Below are positions 39,108-47,355 of a stretch of 64,000 bases of DNA, piece after piece. Source of the DNA: Bacillus paralicheniformis. Lineage in GTDB: Bacteria; Bacillota; Bacilli; Bacillales; Bacillaceae. Numbering within the stretch: the first letter of the stretch is position 1; each line of letters opens with the position of its first letter. Both the position numbers and the translations under genes were made by a program. The notes beneath the pieces are model-generated. The model searched no databases. It was not told the DNA's origin and saw only the letters and a program-made list of their open reading frames with translations. The stretch spans positions 186,001 to 250,000 of the forward strand of contig NZ_LBMN02000036.1 of assembly GCF_001042485.2 (NCBI RefSeq), given 5' to 3'.

Positions 39108-40158
39108 TCCTGATCACCGTTTTCGACAAGGCCAGGCGGATTTTAAAATAGCTGTATCGGCCGCCGAGCCCCTCTTTAATTTGTCTGATTTTATTGGTTT
39201 GGTTCGCTTTCGCATAATCGGCAATGATTTTCTGCTCCTCTTTCGACACGTACTGATCGATGGAAAAAGACGGATCATGAATGGCAATTTCCACAATGTG
39301 ATCCTCGATCGTCGCCGCTTTCAGCTTTCGAATGTCTGCGATCCGGTCTATTGTATGCCCTTCTTTTATAAGAAAAAGCGTTTTTCTCGTCGATTGTGTC
39401 AAGCCATCATTCAAAGGAATGTCCTGAATAAGCGTTTGAAAAAGCGGACTTTCACCATTTTGGGCGGATTGAATAAAATAATGCAGAACATCCCAAAACA
39501 GTGCATATATGTACCACTCATCAAGGTCCATTTTTTCGGAAAGCTGTCTAAATGTATAGCCCGCTTTTGCCCCGGAAGTCAGGGAGTGGACAAAAATAGC
39601 GGCCTGTTCATCATCGTTCAAAACAGACAGCTTCTCTTTCAGCTCATGGTGAAACTGGGCTGCTGTTTCAGCGGCATTCCGACTTCTTAAATATTGTTTA
39701 ACCCAGTTCTGAATCTGATAATCTTTTACGATCGGTAAATACACGCGTTCGCGGTAAAGTTTGTTGGAGAGCACCTGAATCAAAAGCGACATCCTTGCCC
39801 ACATGATTTTGGCTGCCGCCTGATAATAGCCGCCGTGAAAATGGCGGGGCCACGGGTAAAGGGCAAAAAAGCCGGCAAGTTCCGCTTCTCCTTTTTCGGT
39901 GACGATGTAAGCGCCGCTTTCCGCTTTTTCTCTGACCAAAGACTCCTGTTTCAATTGTTGAACGCTGACTGTCACCTGCTCTCTGGATAGAGCCGAACAA
40001 AAGCCAAAGTATTTTGAAACGGCAAATAAACCGGCGTCCTGTATCGTCTGTGACGACCTTTTTCCTTTTAATAAATGATAGACCGCGCTTGAAGAACGCT
40101 CACCCTTCATGGATGACAGAATGTCGAGCACAATGGCGTCAAAAAAATGAACCGGCAT
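39100..40158 (-). CDS. ypbB: RecS-associated helix-turn-helix protein YpbB
   Basis: 352 residues, conserved partner of recS. The C-terminal part (LFLIKEGHTIDRIADIRKLK and onward) resembles the helicase-associated helix-turn-helix found at the end of some RecQ proteins. The N-terminal half is helical and of unknown function. Translated together with recS by overlap. It may supply the DNA-recognition function absent from the short helicase. That is inference. Confidence 0.85.
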   Translation of the reverse strand: MPVHFFDAIVLDILSSMKGERSSSAVYHLLKGKRSSQTIQDAGLFAVSKYFGFCSALSREQVTVSVQQLKQESLVREKAESGAYIVTEKGEAELAGFFALYPWPRHFHGGYYQAAAKIMWARMSLLIQVLSNKLYRERVYLPIVKDYQIQNWVKQYLRSRNAAETAAQFHHELKEKLSVLNDDEQAAIFVHSLTSGAKAGYTFRQLSEKMDLDEWYIYALFWDVLHYFIQSAQNGESPLFQTLIQDIPLNDGLTQSTRKTLFLIKEGHTIDRIADIRKLKAATIEDHIVEIAIHDPSFSIDQYVSKEEQKIIADYAKANQTNKIRQIKEGLGGRYSYFKIRLALSKTVIRNG

Positions 40159-40306
40159 ATCATCACCTACAATCTTCCGGCAACATTCGATCTTTTCTTC
40201 TTTTTATTTTAACAGATTTTGCGGAGAAATCGACGTTTAAACTCATATAAAAGGGGTATGTTAGCAGTAGAACCCTTGTGTGATAAGCATTCTCAATATT
40301 TTTGAG

Positions 40307-40335
40307 TTGAAATGTAAGATTAACACCATTACAAT
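40307..40335 (+). promoter_or_regulatory. fer promoter (SigA type)
   Basis: -35 TTGAAA (40307-40312) and -10 TACAAT (40330-40335), spacer 17, about 87 bases before the fer start. Confidence 0.75.
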
Positions 40336-40370
40336 AAGGAATGGGAATAGGTTTCATATCGGATAGATAG

Positions 40371-40670
<300 letters not shown>

Positions 40671-40680
40671 AGCAAAAAAA

Positions 40681-40712
40681 CATCCGGTGCACAAAGTGCC
40701 GGATGTTTTTTT
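40681..40712 (+). terminator. fer terminator
   Basis: CATCCGG...CCGGATG stem with a T-run, 10 bases after the fer stop. Confidence 0.85.
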
Positions 40713-40770
40713 ATCCAGATAAGCACTGCTTCGCCAACAAGCAAAAAGAAGCCGGCTCCTTCTGCAGCTG

Positions 40771-40800
40771 AAAATGCCCGGCACTGTGCCGGGCATTTTT
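40771..40800. terminator. ribU terminator (bidirectional)
   Basis: AAATGCCCGGCA/TGCCGGGCATTT stem with a 3-base loop, flanked by A and T runs. It lies just after the ribU stop. Confidence 0.85.
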
Positions 40801-40809
40801 CATGTCTAT

Positions 40810-41391
40810 TTATTTGGCGGCCATGCGGACGTTTTCCTTCAGCCGCGGCTTCAACGAAAGGAAAATCGGCGTGGACACGAGAGCCACAGCGATGCCTTTG
40901 ATGAAATTAAATGGCAGGATTCCGGCCAAAACTGTGGTTTTGAGCGCTTCTCCCGACAGCACTGGAGCATTTAAAAACCAAGTGTAGGCAGGCAGAAATA
41001 ATAGATAATTTAAAATGCTCATCGAAACGGCCATCACAAGCGTCCCTGCGAAAAGAGCTGCGACAAACCCTTTGGCAGAACTTGATTTTTTAAGCAGCAC
41101 AGCCGCCGGCAGGATAAACAATGTTCCGGCAATGAAGTTAGCCGCCTGATCAATCGGAACGCCTGAGGCGCTTCCGGCAATAAAGTAATTCAGCACGTTT
41201 TTGATCGCTTCAACAGCAATTCCGGCTCCCGGACCATACAAAATAACAGCGAGCAGTGCCGGGATATCACTAAAATCGATTTTTAAATACGGGAATGCCC
41301 CCAAGATCGGAAAACTCAGCATCATTAAAATAAATGCGATGCTGCTCAGCATGCTGATTGAGACGAGACGTCTCACCTTGTTGTGTTTCAT
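40810..41391 (-). CDS. ribU: Riboflavin transporter RibU (ECF substrate-binding component)
   Basis: 193-residue S-component of an energy-coupling factor transporter for riboflavin, with about six membrane helices. Segments LKIDFSDIPALLAVILYGPG and FIAGTLFILPAAVLLKK are typical of RibU/YpaA. The start at 41389-41391 has AAGGAGAGAGTGACAAA. The frame is open to 41424 without support. An FMN riboswitch and terminator in the leader confirm flavin control. Confidence 0.95.
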   Translation of the reverse strand: MKHNKVRRLVSISMLSSIAFILMMLSFPILGAFPYLKIDFSDIPALLAVILYGPGAGIAVEAIKNVLNYFIAGSASGVPIDQAANFIAGTLFILPAAVLLKKSSSAKGFVAALFAGTLVMAVSMSILNYLLFLPAYTWFLNAPVLSGEALKTTVLAGILPFNFIKGIAVALVSTPIFLSLKPRLKENVRMAAK

Positions 41392-41465
41392 TTTGTCACT
41401 CTCTCCTTTTCGATCACATCTCACGAAAAGAGGAATGGTTCTTTCCCCCTGCCCTAAACAAAAAA

Positions 41466-41487
41466 CCCGCTTTATTGAAAAAGCGGG
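41466..41487 (-). terminator. Riboswitch-controlled terminator of ribU
   Basis: CCCGCTTT/AAAGCGGG stem and TTTTTTG on the minus strand, between the FMN aptamer and ribU. FMN binding is expected to favour this hairpin. Confidence 0.85.
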
Positions 41488-41550
41488 GCTGTTTTACAGA
41501 CAGGTCAAATAAACGTTTGAAAATATCATTTCAAAACGCACGGAACCTCC

Positions 41551-41683
41551 ATCTTCTCCCATCCAGACTATACTGTCGGCTTCGGAATCGCACCGAATCC
41601 TGCCCCTAAAGAGGCTCGCGGGCTTAGAGCGCTTGCTCATCACCGCCGGTAGGGAATTTCACCCTGCCCCGAAGATTGATCTT
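41551..41683 (-). promoter_or_regulatory. FMN riboswitch (RFN element)
   Basis: The minus strand shows the conserved RFN parts in order: CTTCGGGGCAGGGTGAAATT, CCCTACCGGCGGTGAT, AGCCCGCGAGC, GGCAGGATTCGGTG, and a closing CCGACAGTATAGTCTGGATG with GGGAGAAG. It precedes ribU in the same place as in B. subtilis ypaA. Confidence 0.96.
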
Positions 41684-41705
41684 ATTTATTTTTGATACTG
41701 ATAGT

Positions 41706-41734
41706 ATTATAAATGAATTGTGAAAAAATGTACA
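41706..41734 (-). promoter_or_regulatory. ribU promoter (SigA type)
   Basis: -35 TGTACA (41729-41734) and -10 TATAAT (41706-41711), spacer 17, just upstream of the FMN aptamer. Confidence 0.7.
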
Positions 41735-41865
41735 GATTCAAAGCTTATTGAGCTGTTTTGGGACGTCCTTCAGGATATTTCGGCAAACTCACTTTTTCCA
41801 CACACTAAAAACCGCACATTCACAGTTATTTCATTTTTAATTTTCGTCTTTCCGCGCGAAACTCA
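41735..41865. other. Gap between divergent ribU and serA promoters
   Basis: About 130 bases with no gene, repeat or clear operator seen. Confidence 0.5.
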
Positions 41866-41894
41866 TTGACACCCTTTATGGAATATGGTAAATT
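41866..41894 (+). promoter_or_regulatory. serA promoter (SigA type)
   Basis: TTGACA (41866-41871), spacer 17, TAAATT (41889-41894), 40 bases before the start codon. Confidence 0.8.
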
Positions 41895-41933
41895 ATCAGA
41901 TATTTATGACGCTTATTTAGGAGGAAATCTTAC

Positions 41934-43511
41934 ATGTTTCGAGTATTGGTCTCAGATAAAATGTCCAGCGACGGCCTCAAACCATTAATGGAAGCAGATT
42001 TTATTGAAATTGTAGAAAAGAATGTTGCGGAAGCGGAAGACGAGCTTCATACGTTTGACGCTCTCTTGGTGCGGAGCGCCACGAAGGTGACCGAAGAATT
42101 GTTTAAAAAGATGACTTCGCTAAAAATTGTTGCCAGAGCAGGTGTCGGCGTCGACAATATCGATATTGACGAGGCGACAAAGCACGGTGTCATCGTCGTA
42201 AACGCACCAAACGGAAATACAATTTCAACTGCTGAACATACTTTTGCAATGTTTTCAGCGTTAATGAGACATATTCCGCAGGCAAACATCTCCGTTAAAT
42301 CCAGGGAGTGGAATCGTTCGGCTTACGTCGGTTCAGAGCTTTACGGAAAAACGCTCGGCATCATCGGAATGGGCCGCATTGGAAGCGAAATCGCGAGCCG
42401 CGCAAAAGCGTTCGGCATGACCGTTCATGTATTTGACCCGTTCCTGACGCAAGAAAGGGCAAGCAAGCTCGGCGTTAACGCGAACAGCTTTGAAGAAGTT
42501 CTGGCATGCGCTGACATTATTACAGTTCATACCCCACTCACAAAAGAAACGAAGGGACTTTTGAACAAAGAAACCATCGCAAAGACGAAAAAAGGCGTTC
42601 GTCTCGTGAACTGTGCAAGAGGCGGGATCATCGATGAAGCGGCGCTTTTGGAAGCTTTGGAAAGCGGACATGTCGCAGGCGCTGCCCTCGATGTGTTTGA
42701 AGTCGAGCCTCCGGTCGATTCAAAACTGATCGATCATCCGCTTGTGGTCGCGACTCCTCACTTGGGCGCTTCAACGAAAGAAGCTCAGCTGAATGTCGCT
42801 GCACAAGTTTCCGAAGAAGTCCTTCAATATGCGCAAGGAAATCCTGTGATGTCCGCGATCAACCTTCCGGCCATGACAAAGGATTCATTCGAAAAAATCC
42901 AGCCTTATCATCAGTTTGCCAATACGATCGGAAACCTTGTGTCTCAGTGTATGAATGAGCCTGTTCAAGATGTAGCCATTCAATATGAAGGCTCTATCGC
43001 CAAGCTTGAAACGTCATTTATTACGAAAAGCCTTTTGGCCGGATTCCTGAAGCCGAGGGTCGCGGCTACCGTCAACGAAGTGAATGCCGGCACTGTCGCG
43101 AAAGAGCGCGGCATCAGCTTCAGCGAAAAAATTTCTTCCAATGAGTCAGGCTATGAAAACTGCATTTCTGTGACTGTAACCGGAGATGTGACGACATTCT
43201 CTTTAAGAGCGACGTACATTCCGAACTTCGGCGGTCGCATCGTTGCCTTAAACGGCTTTGATATCGATTTTTATCCGGCTGGACACCTTGTGTATATTCA
43301 CCACCAGGATAAACCGGGGGCTATCGGCCATGTCGGACGAATTTTAGGAGACCATGACATCAACATCGCCACTATGCAGGTGGGCCGAAAAGAAAAAGGC
43401 GGAGAAGCGATCATGATGCTTTCATTTGACCGCCACCTTGAGGACGATATTTTAAATGAGCTGAAAAACATCCCGGATATCGTGTCTGTTAAAGTCATCG
43501 ACCTTCCTTAA
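41934..43511 (+). CDS. serA: D-3-phosphoglycerate dehydrogenase
   Basis: 525-residue first enzyme of serine synthesis. N-terminal catalytic and NAD domain with the Rossmann LGIIGMGRIGSEIASRA near residue 145, the catalytic region NCARGGIIDEAAL and ATPHLGASTKEAQ. An intervening domain follows, and a C-terminal ACT domain (YIHHQDKPGAIGHVGRIL) for feedback by serine. AGGAGG 9 bases before the ATG. Long form, as in B. subtilis. Confidence 0.97.
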   Translation: MFRVLVSDKMSSDGLKPLMEADFIEIVEKNVAEAEDELHTFDALLVRSATKVTEELFKKMTSLKIVARAGVGVDNIDIDEATKHGVIVVNAPNGNTISTAEHTFAMFSALMRHIPQANISVKSREWNRSAYVGSELYGKTLGIIGMGRIGSEIASRAKAFGMTVHVFDPFLTQERASKLGVNANSFEEVLACADIITVHTPLTKETKGLLNKETIAKTKKGVRLVNCARGGIIDEAALLEALESGHVAGAALDVFEVEPPVDSKLIDHPLVVATPHLGASTKEAQLNVAAQVSEEVLQYAQGNPVMSAINLPAMTKDSFEKIQPYHQFANTIGNLVSQCMNEPVQDVAIQYEGSIAKLETSFITKSLLAGFLKPRVAATVNEVNAGTVAKERGISFSEKISSNESGYENCISVTVTGDVTTFSLRATYIPNFGGRIVALNGFDIDFYPAGHLVYIHHQDKPGAIGHVGRILGDHDINIATMQVGRKEKGGEAIMMLSFDRHLEDDILNELKNIPDIVSVKVIDLP

Positions 43512-43521
43512 TAAAAAGCCC

Positions 43522-43561
43522 CGGAACCTGAAAGAAATTCCTTTCGGGTTCCGTTTTTTTT
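43522..43561 (+). terminator. serA terminator
   Basis: CGGAACC...GGTTCCG stem, extended by GAAAG/CTTTC, followed by eight T. It lies between convergent serA and the peptidase gene. Confidence 0.85.
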
Positions 43562-44384
43562 AGGAACTCTCCCTGATCTCAAGCAGCTGGCGGGGATAAA
43601 TCTGTTCGCCTTTCAAATCGTTCCATTCTTTGAGGTGCCGGACAGTAACGCCCATTTTTTCGGCGATATGATGAAGCGTATCCCCTTTCTGCACCACATA
43701 TGTGCCGGTCTTCGGTTCATCGTCATGAAGGCGGAGTGTTTGGCCGGCCTTAAGCTTCGAATGTTTCAACCCGTTTATTCTCATGATCTCCTCGATAGAT
43801 ATACCGCTATCCTTGCTGATTTTCCAGAGCGTGTCCCCTTTTTGAACAGTTACGGCACCGCTCATTGTCCCGGTGTTTTGATGAACGTGGACCGAATTTT
43901 GCTGGAACGCTTCTTCACGAAGCACCGTCAGCGGATTGATTGCATATCTTTTATCTTCAGTCCATGAACCGTGATGCATTTCAAAATGCAGGTGGGTTCC
44001 GGTCGATATTCCCGTATTGCCGATGATTCCGATTTGCTCGCCTTTTTTCACCCGTTCTTTTTCCTTTTTCAGGCGTTTGCTTAAGTGGGCATAAACGGTT
44101 TCATATCCGTTGTCATGTTTGATAAATATCACGTGGCCGTAGGAGTCCGATTGATACGATTTGCTTACCGTTCCGTCTGCGGCTGCCGCTACAGCTTCCC
44201 CTTCAGGAGCGGCAATGTCAAGCCCCTTATGTTTTCCGTCTCTCGTCCCGAATTGATCTGTGATCTCCCCTTTAATCGGTTCAATCCACTCTGAAGCTGC
44301 CGCTCCCGGCGTAGTGACGAGAAACGCAAGCCCCGAAAGCCATGCGATCGCGAACAGGAAGTTTTGATGTCTGAGTATCTTCAA
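43560..44384 (-). CDS. Exported M23 peptidase with two LysM domains
   Basis: About 274 residues. A signal-peptide-like N-terminus (hydrophobic LFAIAWLSGLAFLVTT) is followed by an M23 (lysostaphin-type) zinc peptidase domain with HKGLDIAAPEG and HLHFEMH, then two LysM repeats (VQKGDTLWKISKDSG and VQKGDTLHHIAEKMG). It should cut or bind peptidoglycan outside the cell. Start uncertain: a TTG at 44382-44384 gives the signal peptide, but AGGAGG is 12 bases away. The ATG closer to AGGAGG is in another frame. B. subtilis has aroC here. Confidence 0.82.
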   Translation of the reverse strand: MKILRHQNFLFAIAWLSGLAFLVTTPGAAASEWIEPIKGEITDQFGTRDGKHKGLDIAAPEGEAVAAAADGTVSKSYQSDSYGHVIFIKHDNGYETVYAHLSKRLKKEKERVKKGEQIGIIGNTGISTGTHLHFEMHHGSWTEDKRYAINPLTVLREEAFQQNSVHVHQNTGTMSGAVTVQKGDTLWKISKDSGISIEEIMRINGLKHSKLKAGQTLRLHDDEPKTGTYVVQKGDTLHHIAEKMGVTVRHLKEWNDLKGEQIYPRQLLEIRESS

Positions 44385-44485
44385 GGGTTTCCATATCCTC
44401 CTATTACAAGCATCTGCGGTAAAATTCCCCCTATTCGGAGACAGCTTAGTATACTTCCAAATCAATACATTTTATACATCAAAAA

Positions 44486-44509
44486 AAGACTCCGCGCGGG
44501 GAGTCTTTT
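44486..44509 (-). terminator. sigX-rsiX terminator
   Basis: AAAGACTCC/GGAGTCTTT stem with T-run on the minus strand, overlapping the rsiX stop. Confidence 0.85.
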
Positions 44510-45614
44510 AGCTTTCTATCGTTATCGGATTCGGTGCGTAAGGAACCTGTACAAATTTCGACAAGTCATAGGCGCCGACCTTGGTTGTGGATGCATTTTT
44601 AAATTTCACTTTTGTGAACCCGAAATCTTTGGCGGTCAATAGAAGGCCTTCAACCATCAAAACGTCTTCAGGTTTATTTTCAATATTCGCGGAGGAAGAA
44701 AATTGAATGATCAGTTCTTTTCCATTCTTTTGAATATCTTCAATCTTTGTATCATCGGATAGAATGGGTTGTAAATGAGTGCCGCTTTCTTTAACTTTCA
44801 TCATCTTTATCGCTTCCTGCACCGTTTCGTAAGATTCGCTTGAAGGTGCAAGGAACCGGCGTCCGTCAGAGCTTTCATATAAATAGTAGCCTTTTTGCGT
44901 CTGATGCATAATCGCCATATCAGCGAGCATTCCGAATGATTCAAATTCAACGCCAGATTCATCATCGGAAATAAACAAAACAGAATCATATGAACCCCAT
45001 TTAAAGGTTTCGTTGATCACATTTTTCAGCCGTTCGAAATCTTCCACTGAAAGCTCCGGTATTTTTTCATTTACTTGAATCGTCAGTTTTTTACCGTTTT
45101 TCTGTTCTTTGAACTTCACCTGATCAAGATAAGATGTATCAAATGATGTAAATTGGTCCACTTTAAGCCGGCTGTATGCGTGAAGTGCATCTTCAAGATT
45201 CGTCATGCTTATGCTTTTCTCAAGACTTATCGGGACAACGACAGACTTGGACTTGTCAAGGAAAGCGAAGGTGATATAGTCGTCTTTTTGATTCTGGGAG
45301 ACGACAAACGTATTTGCAGGTTCAGACTTGGCAGCATCAGCCTCCGTCTGCACCAATTTTCCGTCAGATGAAATGTTGGCGTCGGCGCTGTTTTGAGATC
45401 TGATCTGTTCGATTAATTGAGGAGTGATCAGCATCAGAAGAAAGAGAACCAAAACTGTAGCAGCAAATGCGCCGACCCGTTTTTTCGGTGATTTACGCTT
45501 TGGTGCGAAAATCAGCTTTTGATAGATCTGATTTGCCGAACGATTATCCTTAACCGTTGGAAGTTGGCTTAGTAACGCCTTCAGCCGTTCTTCGTTCCAT
45601 TCTGACTTCTTCAT
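44508..45614 (-). CDS. rsiX: Anti-SigX factor RsiX
   Basis: 368-residue anti-sigma factor. Cytoplasmic N-terminus (about 1-50) that binds SigX, one membrane helix (about 50-68, FAATVLVLFLLMLITPQLI) and a long extracytoplasmic domain. The length equals B. subtilis RsiX. The start lies 65 bases inside sigX with AAGGAGGATCCAAAG upstream, so sigma and anti-sigma are translationally linked. A terminator follows. Confidence 0.94.
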   Translation of the reverse strand: MKKSEWNEERLKALLSQLPTVKDNRSANQIYQKLIFAPKRKSPKKRVGAFAATVLVLFLLMLITPQLIEQIRSQNSADANISSDGKLVQTEADAAKSEPANTFVVSQNQKDDYITFAFLDKSKSVVVPISLEKSISMTNLEDALHAYSRLKVDQFTSFDTSYLDQVKFKEQKNGKKLTIQVNEKIPELSVEDFERLKNVINETFKWGSYDSVLFISDDESGVEFESFGMLADMAIMHQTQKGYYLYESSDGRRFLAPSSESYETVQEAIKMMKVKESGTHLQPILSDDTKIEDIQKNGKELIIQFSSSANIENKPEDVLMVEGLLLTAKDFGFTKVKFKNASTTKVGAYDLSKFVQVPYAPNPITIES

Positions 45615-46134
45615 TCTTTGGATCCTCCTTCAAAAGCTCCATCTGTTTACGAAGCACTTTCAGACCGCGGTGCTGAGTGGTTTTCACCTTGCTTTCGGAA
45701 AAATTTAAGGCTTTTGCCGTTTCACTGATCGAATACCCTTGGATAAACCGCAATACGATAACGGATCTTTGATCAAGCGTACACCTGTCAAGGGCCTCGA
45801 AAATTTCCTTCAGGTTTTCATTCTGCATCACGATGTCCTCAGGCAGAGGCTTACGGTCTTTTACATCTTGCTTCTCCCAGTCAAACGTCCCCAAAATCCG
45901 CTGGCGGATCGTCTGCTGCTTTCTGAACCAGTCGATCGCAACGTGCCGCGCAATCGAAAGAAGCCAGGTTTTTTCGCTGCTTCTGCCTTCAAATGTTTCA
46001 TAAGAATGCAGGACGCGGATGTATACTTCCTGAACTAAGTCTTCTGCCTGGTTTTTGTCTTTTACCATATAAAATAAAAACTGAAATAAATCCTGATGAT
46101 ACTGATCATATATTTTCTGAAAGGTTTCTTCCAC
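45550..46134 (-). CDS. sigX: ECF sigma factor SigX
   Basis: 194-residue ECF sigma factor that in Bacillus controls cell-surface modification genes (dlt, pss-ybfM-psd) and resistance to cationic peptides. Region 2 shows DLVQEVYIRVLHSYETFEG. Region 4 shows LDQRSVIVLRFIQGYSISE and ALNFSESKVKTTQHRGLKVL. The start is a GTG (46132-46134) with GGAGGGG 6 bases upstream. A SigX-type promoter lies directly before it. Confidence 0.95.
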   Translation of the reverse strand: MEETFQKIYDQYHQDLFQFLFYMVKDKNQAEDLVQEVYIRVLHSYETFEGRSSEKTWLLSIARHVAIDWFRKQQTIRQRILGTFDWEKQDVKDRKPLPEDIVMQNENLKEIFEALDRCTLDQRSVIVLRFIQGYSISETAKALNFSESKVKTTQHRGLKVLRKQMELLKEDPKNEEVRMERRTAEGVTKPTSNG

Positions 46135-46159
46135 CTGAAACCCCTCCGTTCAATTTATT

Positions 46160-46186
46160 GTCGTTTGTCAATCTTAAAAGGTTACA
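46160..46186 (-). promoter_or_regulatory. SigX autoregulatory promoter
   Basis: -35 TGTAAC (46181-46186) and -10 CGAC (46160-46163), spacer 17. This is the known SigX-dependent promoter pattern, placed 26 bases before the sigX GTG, so autoregulation is expected. Confidence 0.85.
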
Positions 46187-46277
46187 TTACAACTATTACA
46201 ACTATATTACGAACATATGAAAATGGAAAGGGGGTTTAACTAAAGTTAAGCTTAATTTTAACTTAACAAGCATAAAA

Positions 46278-46302
46278 GCACCCGTTCTAAATGAACAGGT
46301 GC
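46278..46302 (-). terminator. Terminator of the LCP gene / edge of the accessory block
   Basis: GCACCtGTTC/GAACgGGTGC hairpin (one mismatch, 5-base loop) followed by TTTTATG on the minus strand. The core closely resembles the perfect hairpin at 52151-52179 near the other edge of the accessory block. Confidence 0.75.
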
Positions 46303-46304
46303 CA

Positions 46305-46368
46305 AGCTTACAGGAACTTCCGCTTTCTCACTAAGCTGCGTCCGTATACTCATAATCGGAACGTTCCT
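46305..46368 (-). ncRNA. Candidate pseudoknotted RNA upstream of a terminator
   Basis: Two interleaved helices are possible: 305-310 with 332-337 (AGCTTA/TAAGCT, 6 bp) and 312-322 with 357-368 (11 bp with one bulge), positions given minus 46,000. Their order makes an H-type pseudoknot, followed directly by the terminator at 46278-46302. It may be a 3' RNA of the LCP transcript, a small RNA or a cis element. No family recognised. Confidence 0.4.
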
Positions 46369-46406
46369 AAAGGCGGATCCTTTGAAATGGACTGATTTTC
46401 ATTCGT

Positions 46407-47321
46407 TTATGACTTTAAGTCCAATTGTTGGCGAAGCTTTTTGGAAATCTCCTTTCTCTTTTCGTCAGTCACCAGGTGATACCATAAGCCGTCAACTTTT
46501 TTATCTTCACCCTCAATTTCTATCTGTTTAATATCCTTGGCAGCTTCTTTATAAGAATGTTGAATATCGATCATCTTGTCCAGTGTTAAGTTTGTTTTGA
46601 TGTTTTTTTCTAATGCTGTCAAAATTCCTTGATAGTTTGTTAATGATTTTAATTGGGCACCTTCATGAATGATTTCATTGATGATCTCACGCTGACGCTC
46701 TTGACGTCCAAAATCACCGCGGGGATCGTCTTTTCTCATCCTAGCATATGTCAAAGCAGTTTTGCCATTAAGATGCTGCTTTCCTTTTGACAGATGCACG
46801 CCTTCAAGGGTGAAATCAATCCGATTATCCACCGTAATGCCGCCAATTGCATCGACAATATCTTTAAACCCATCCATATTGATTTTAATATAATAATTGA
46901 TGGGAATGTTCAAAAATTGTTCTACAGTTTCAACGGTCCCTTCAATTCCGCCATAGGTGTAGGCCGAATTCATTTTCGAAAATTTATTCTTCGATTTGAT
47001 AAACACCCTTGTATCACGCGGAATACTTGTCATTGTCGTTTTCTTTGTCTCCGGGTTAATCGTCATCACAATCATAGAATCCGGTCGTCCTTTATCACCA
47101 GGGCGCTCATCTATCCCTAATAAGAGAATGGATATAGGATGGTGCGGAGCAGTATCCTTCTGCTCGGCATCCCTGTGAAGAGGCTCGTACATTCCATTTA
47201 TTGATTTTGCGACGGTACGGTAAATCCCGTATGAAACCACACTGCCAATCGTTATCACTAGCGCGAGGGCGAACAATATCACATTTTTCATCTTTAGTTT
47301 TCTTTTTCTCATTTTCACCAT
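46407..47321 (-). CDS. LytR-CpsA-Psr (LCP) family protein
   Basis: 304-residue membrane protein of the family that attaches wall teichoic acids or other glycopolymers to peptidoglycan. N-terminal membrane helix (about 13-33), then the LCP domain with LLLGIDERPGD, GRPDSMIVMTI, TSIPRDTRVFI, KMNSAYTYGG and the arginine-rich ARMRKDDPRGDFGRQERQR. All catalytic arginines and aspartates are present. Good ribosome site GGAAGGGATACT. Last gene of the accessory block, 34 bases after the deacetylase, probably one transcript. B. subtilis has other LCP genes elsewhere but none here. Confidence 0.92.
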   Translation of the reverse strand: MVKMRKRKLKMKNVILFALALVITIGSVVSYGIYRTVAKSINGMYEPLHRDAEQKDTAPHHPISILLLGIDERPGDKGRPDSMIVMTINPETKKTTMTSIPRDTRVFIKSKNKFSKMNSAYTYGGIEGTVETVEQFLNIPINYYIKINMDGFKDIVDAIGGITVDNRIDFTLEGVHLSKGKQHLNGKTALTYARMRKDDPRGDFGRQERQREIINEIIHEGAQLKSLTNYQGILTALEKNIKTNLTLDKMIDIQHSYKEAAKDIKQIEIEGEDKKVDGLWYHLVTDEKRKEISKKLRQQLDLKS

Positions 47322-47355
47322 AGTATCCCTTCCTTGTTGATCCAGGTCATATTTT

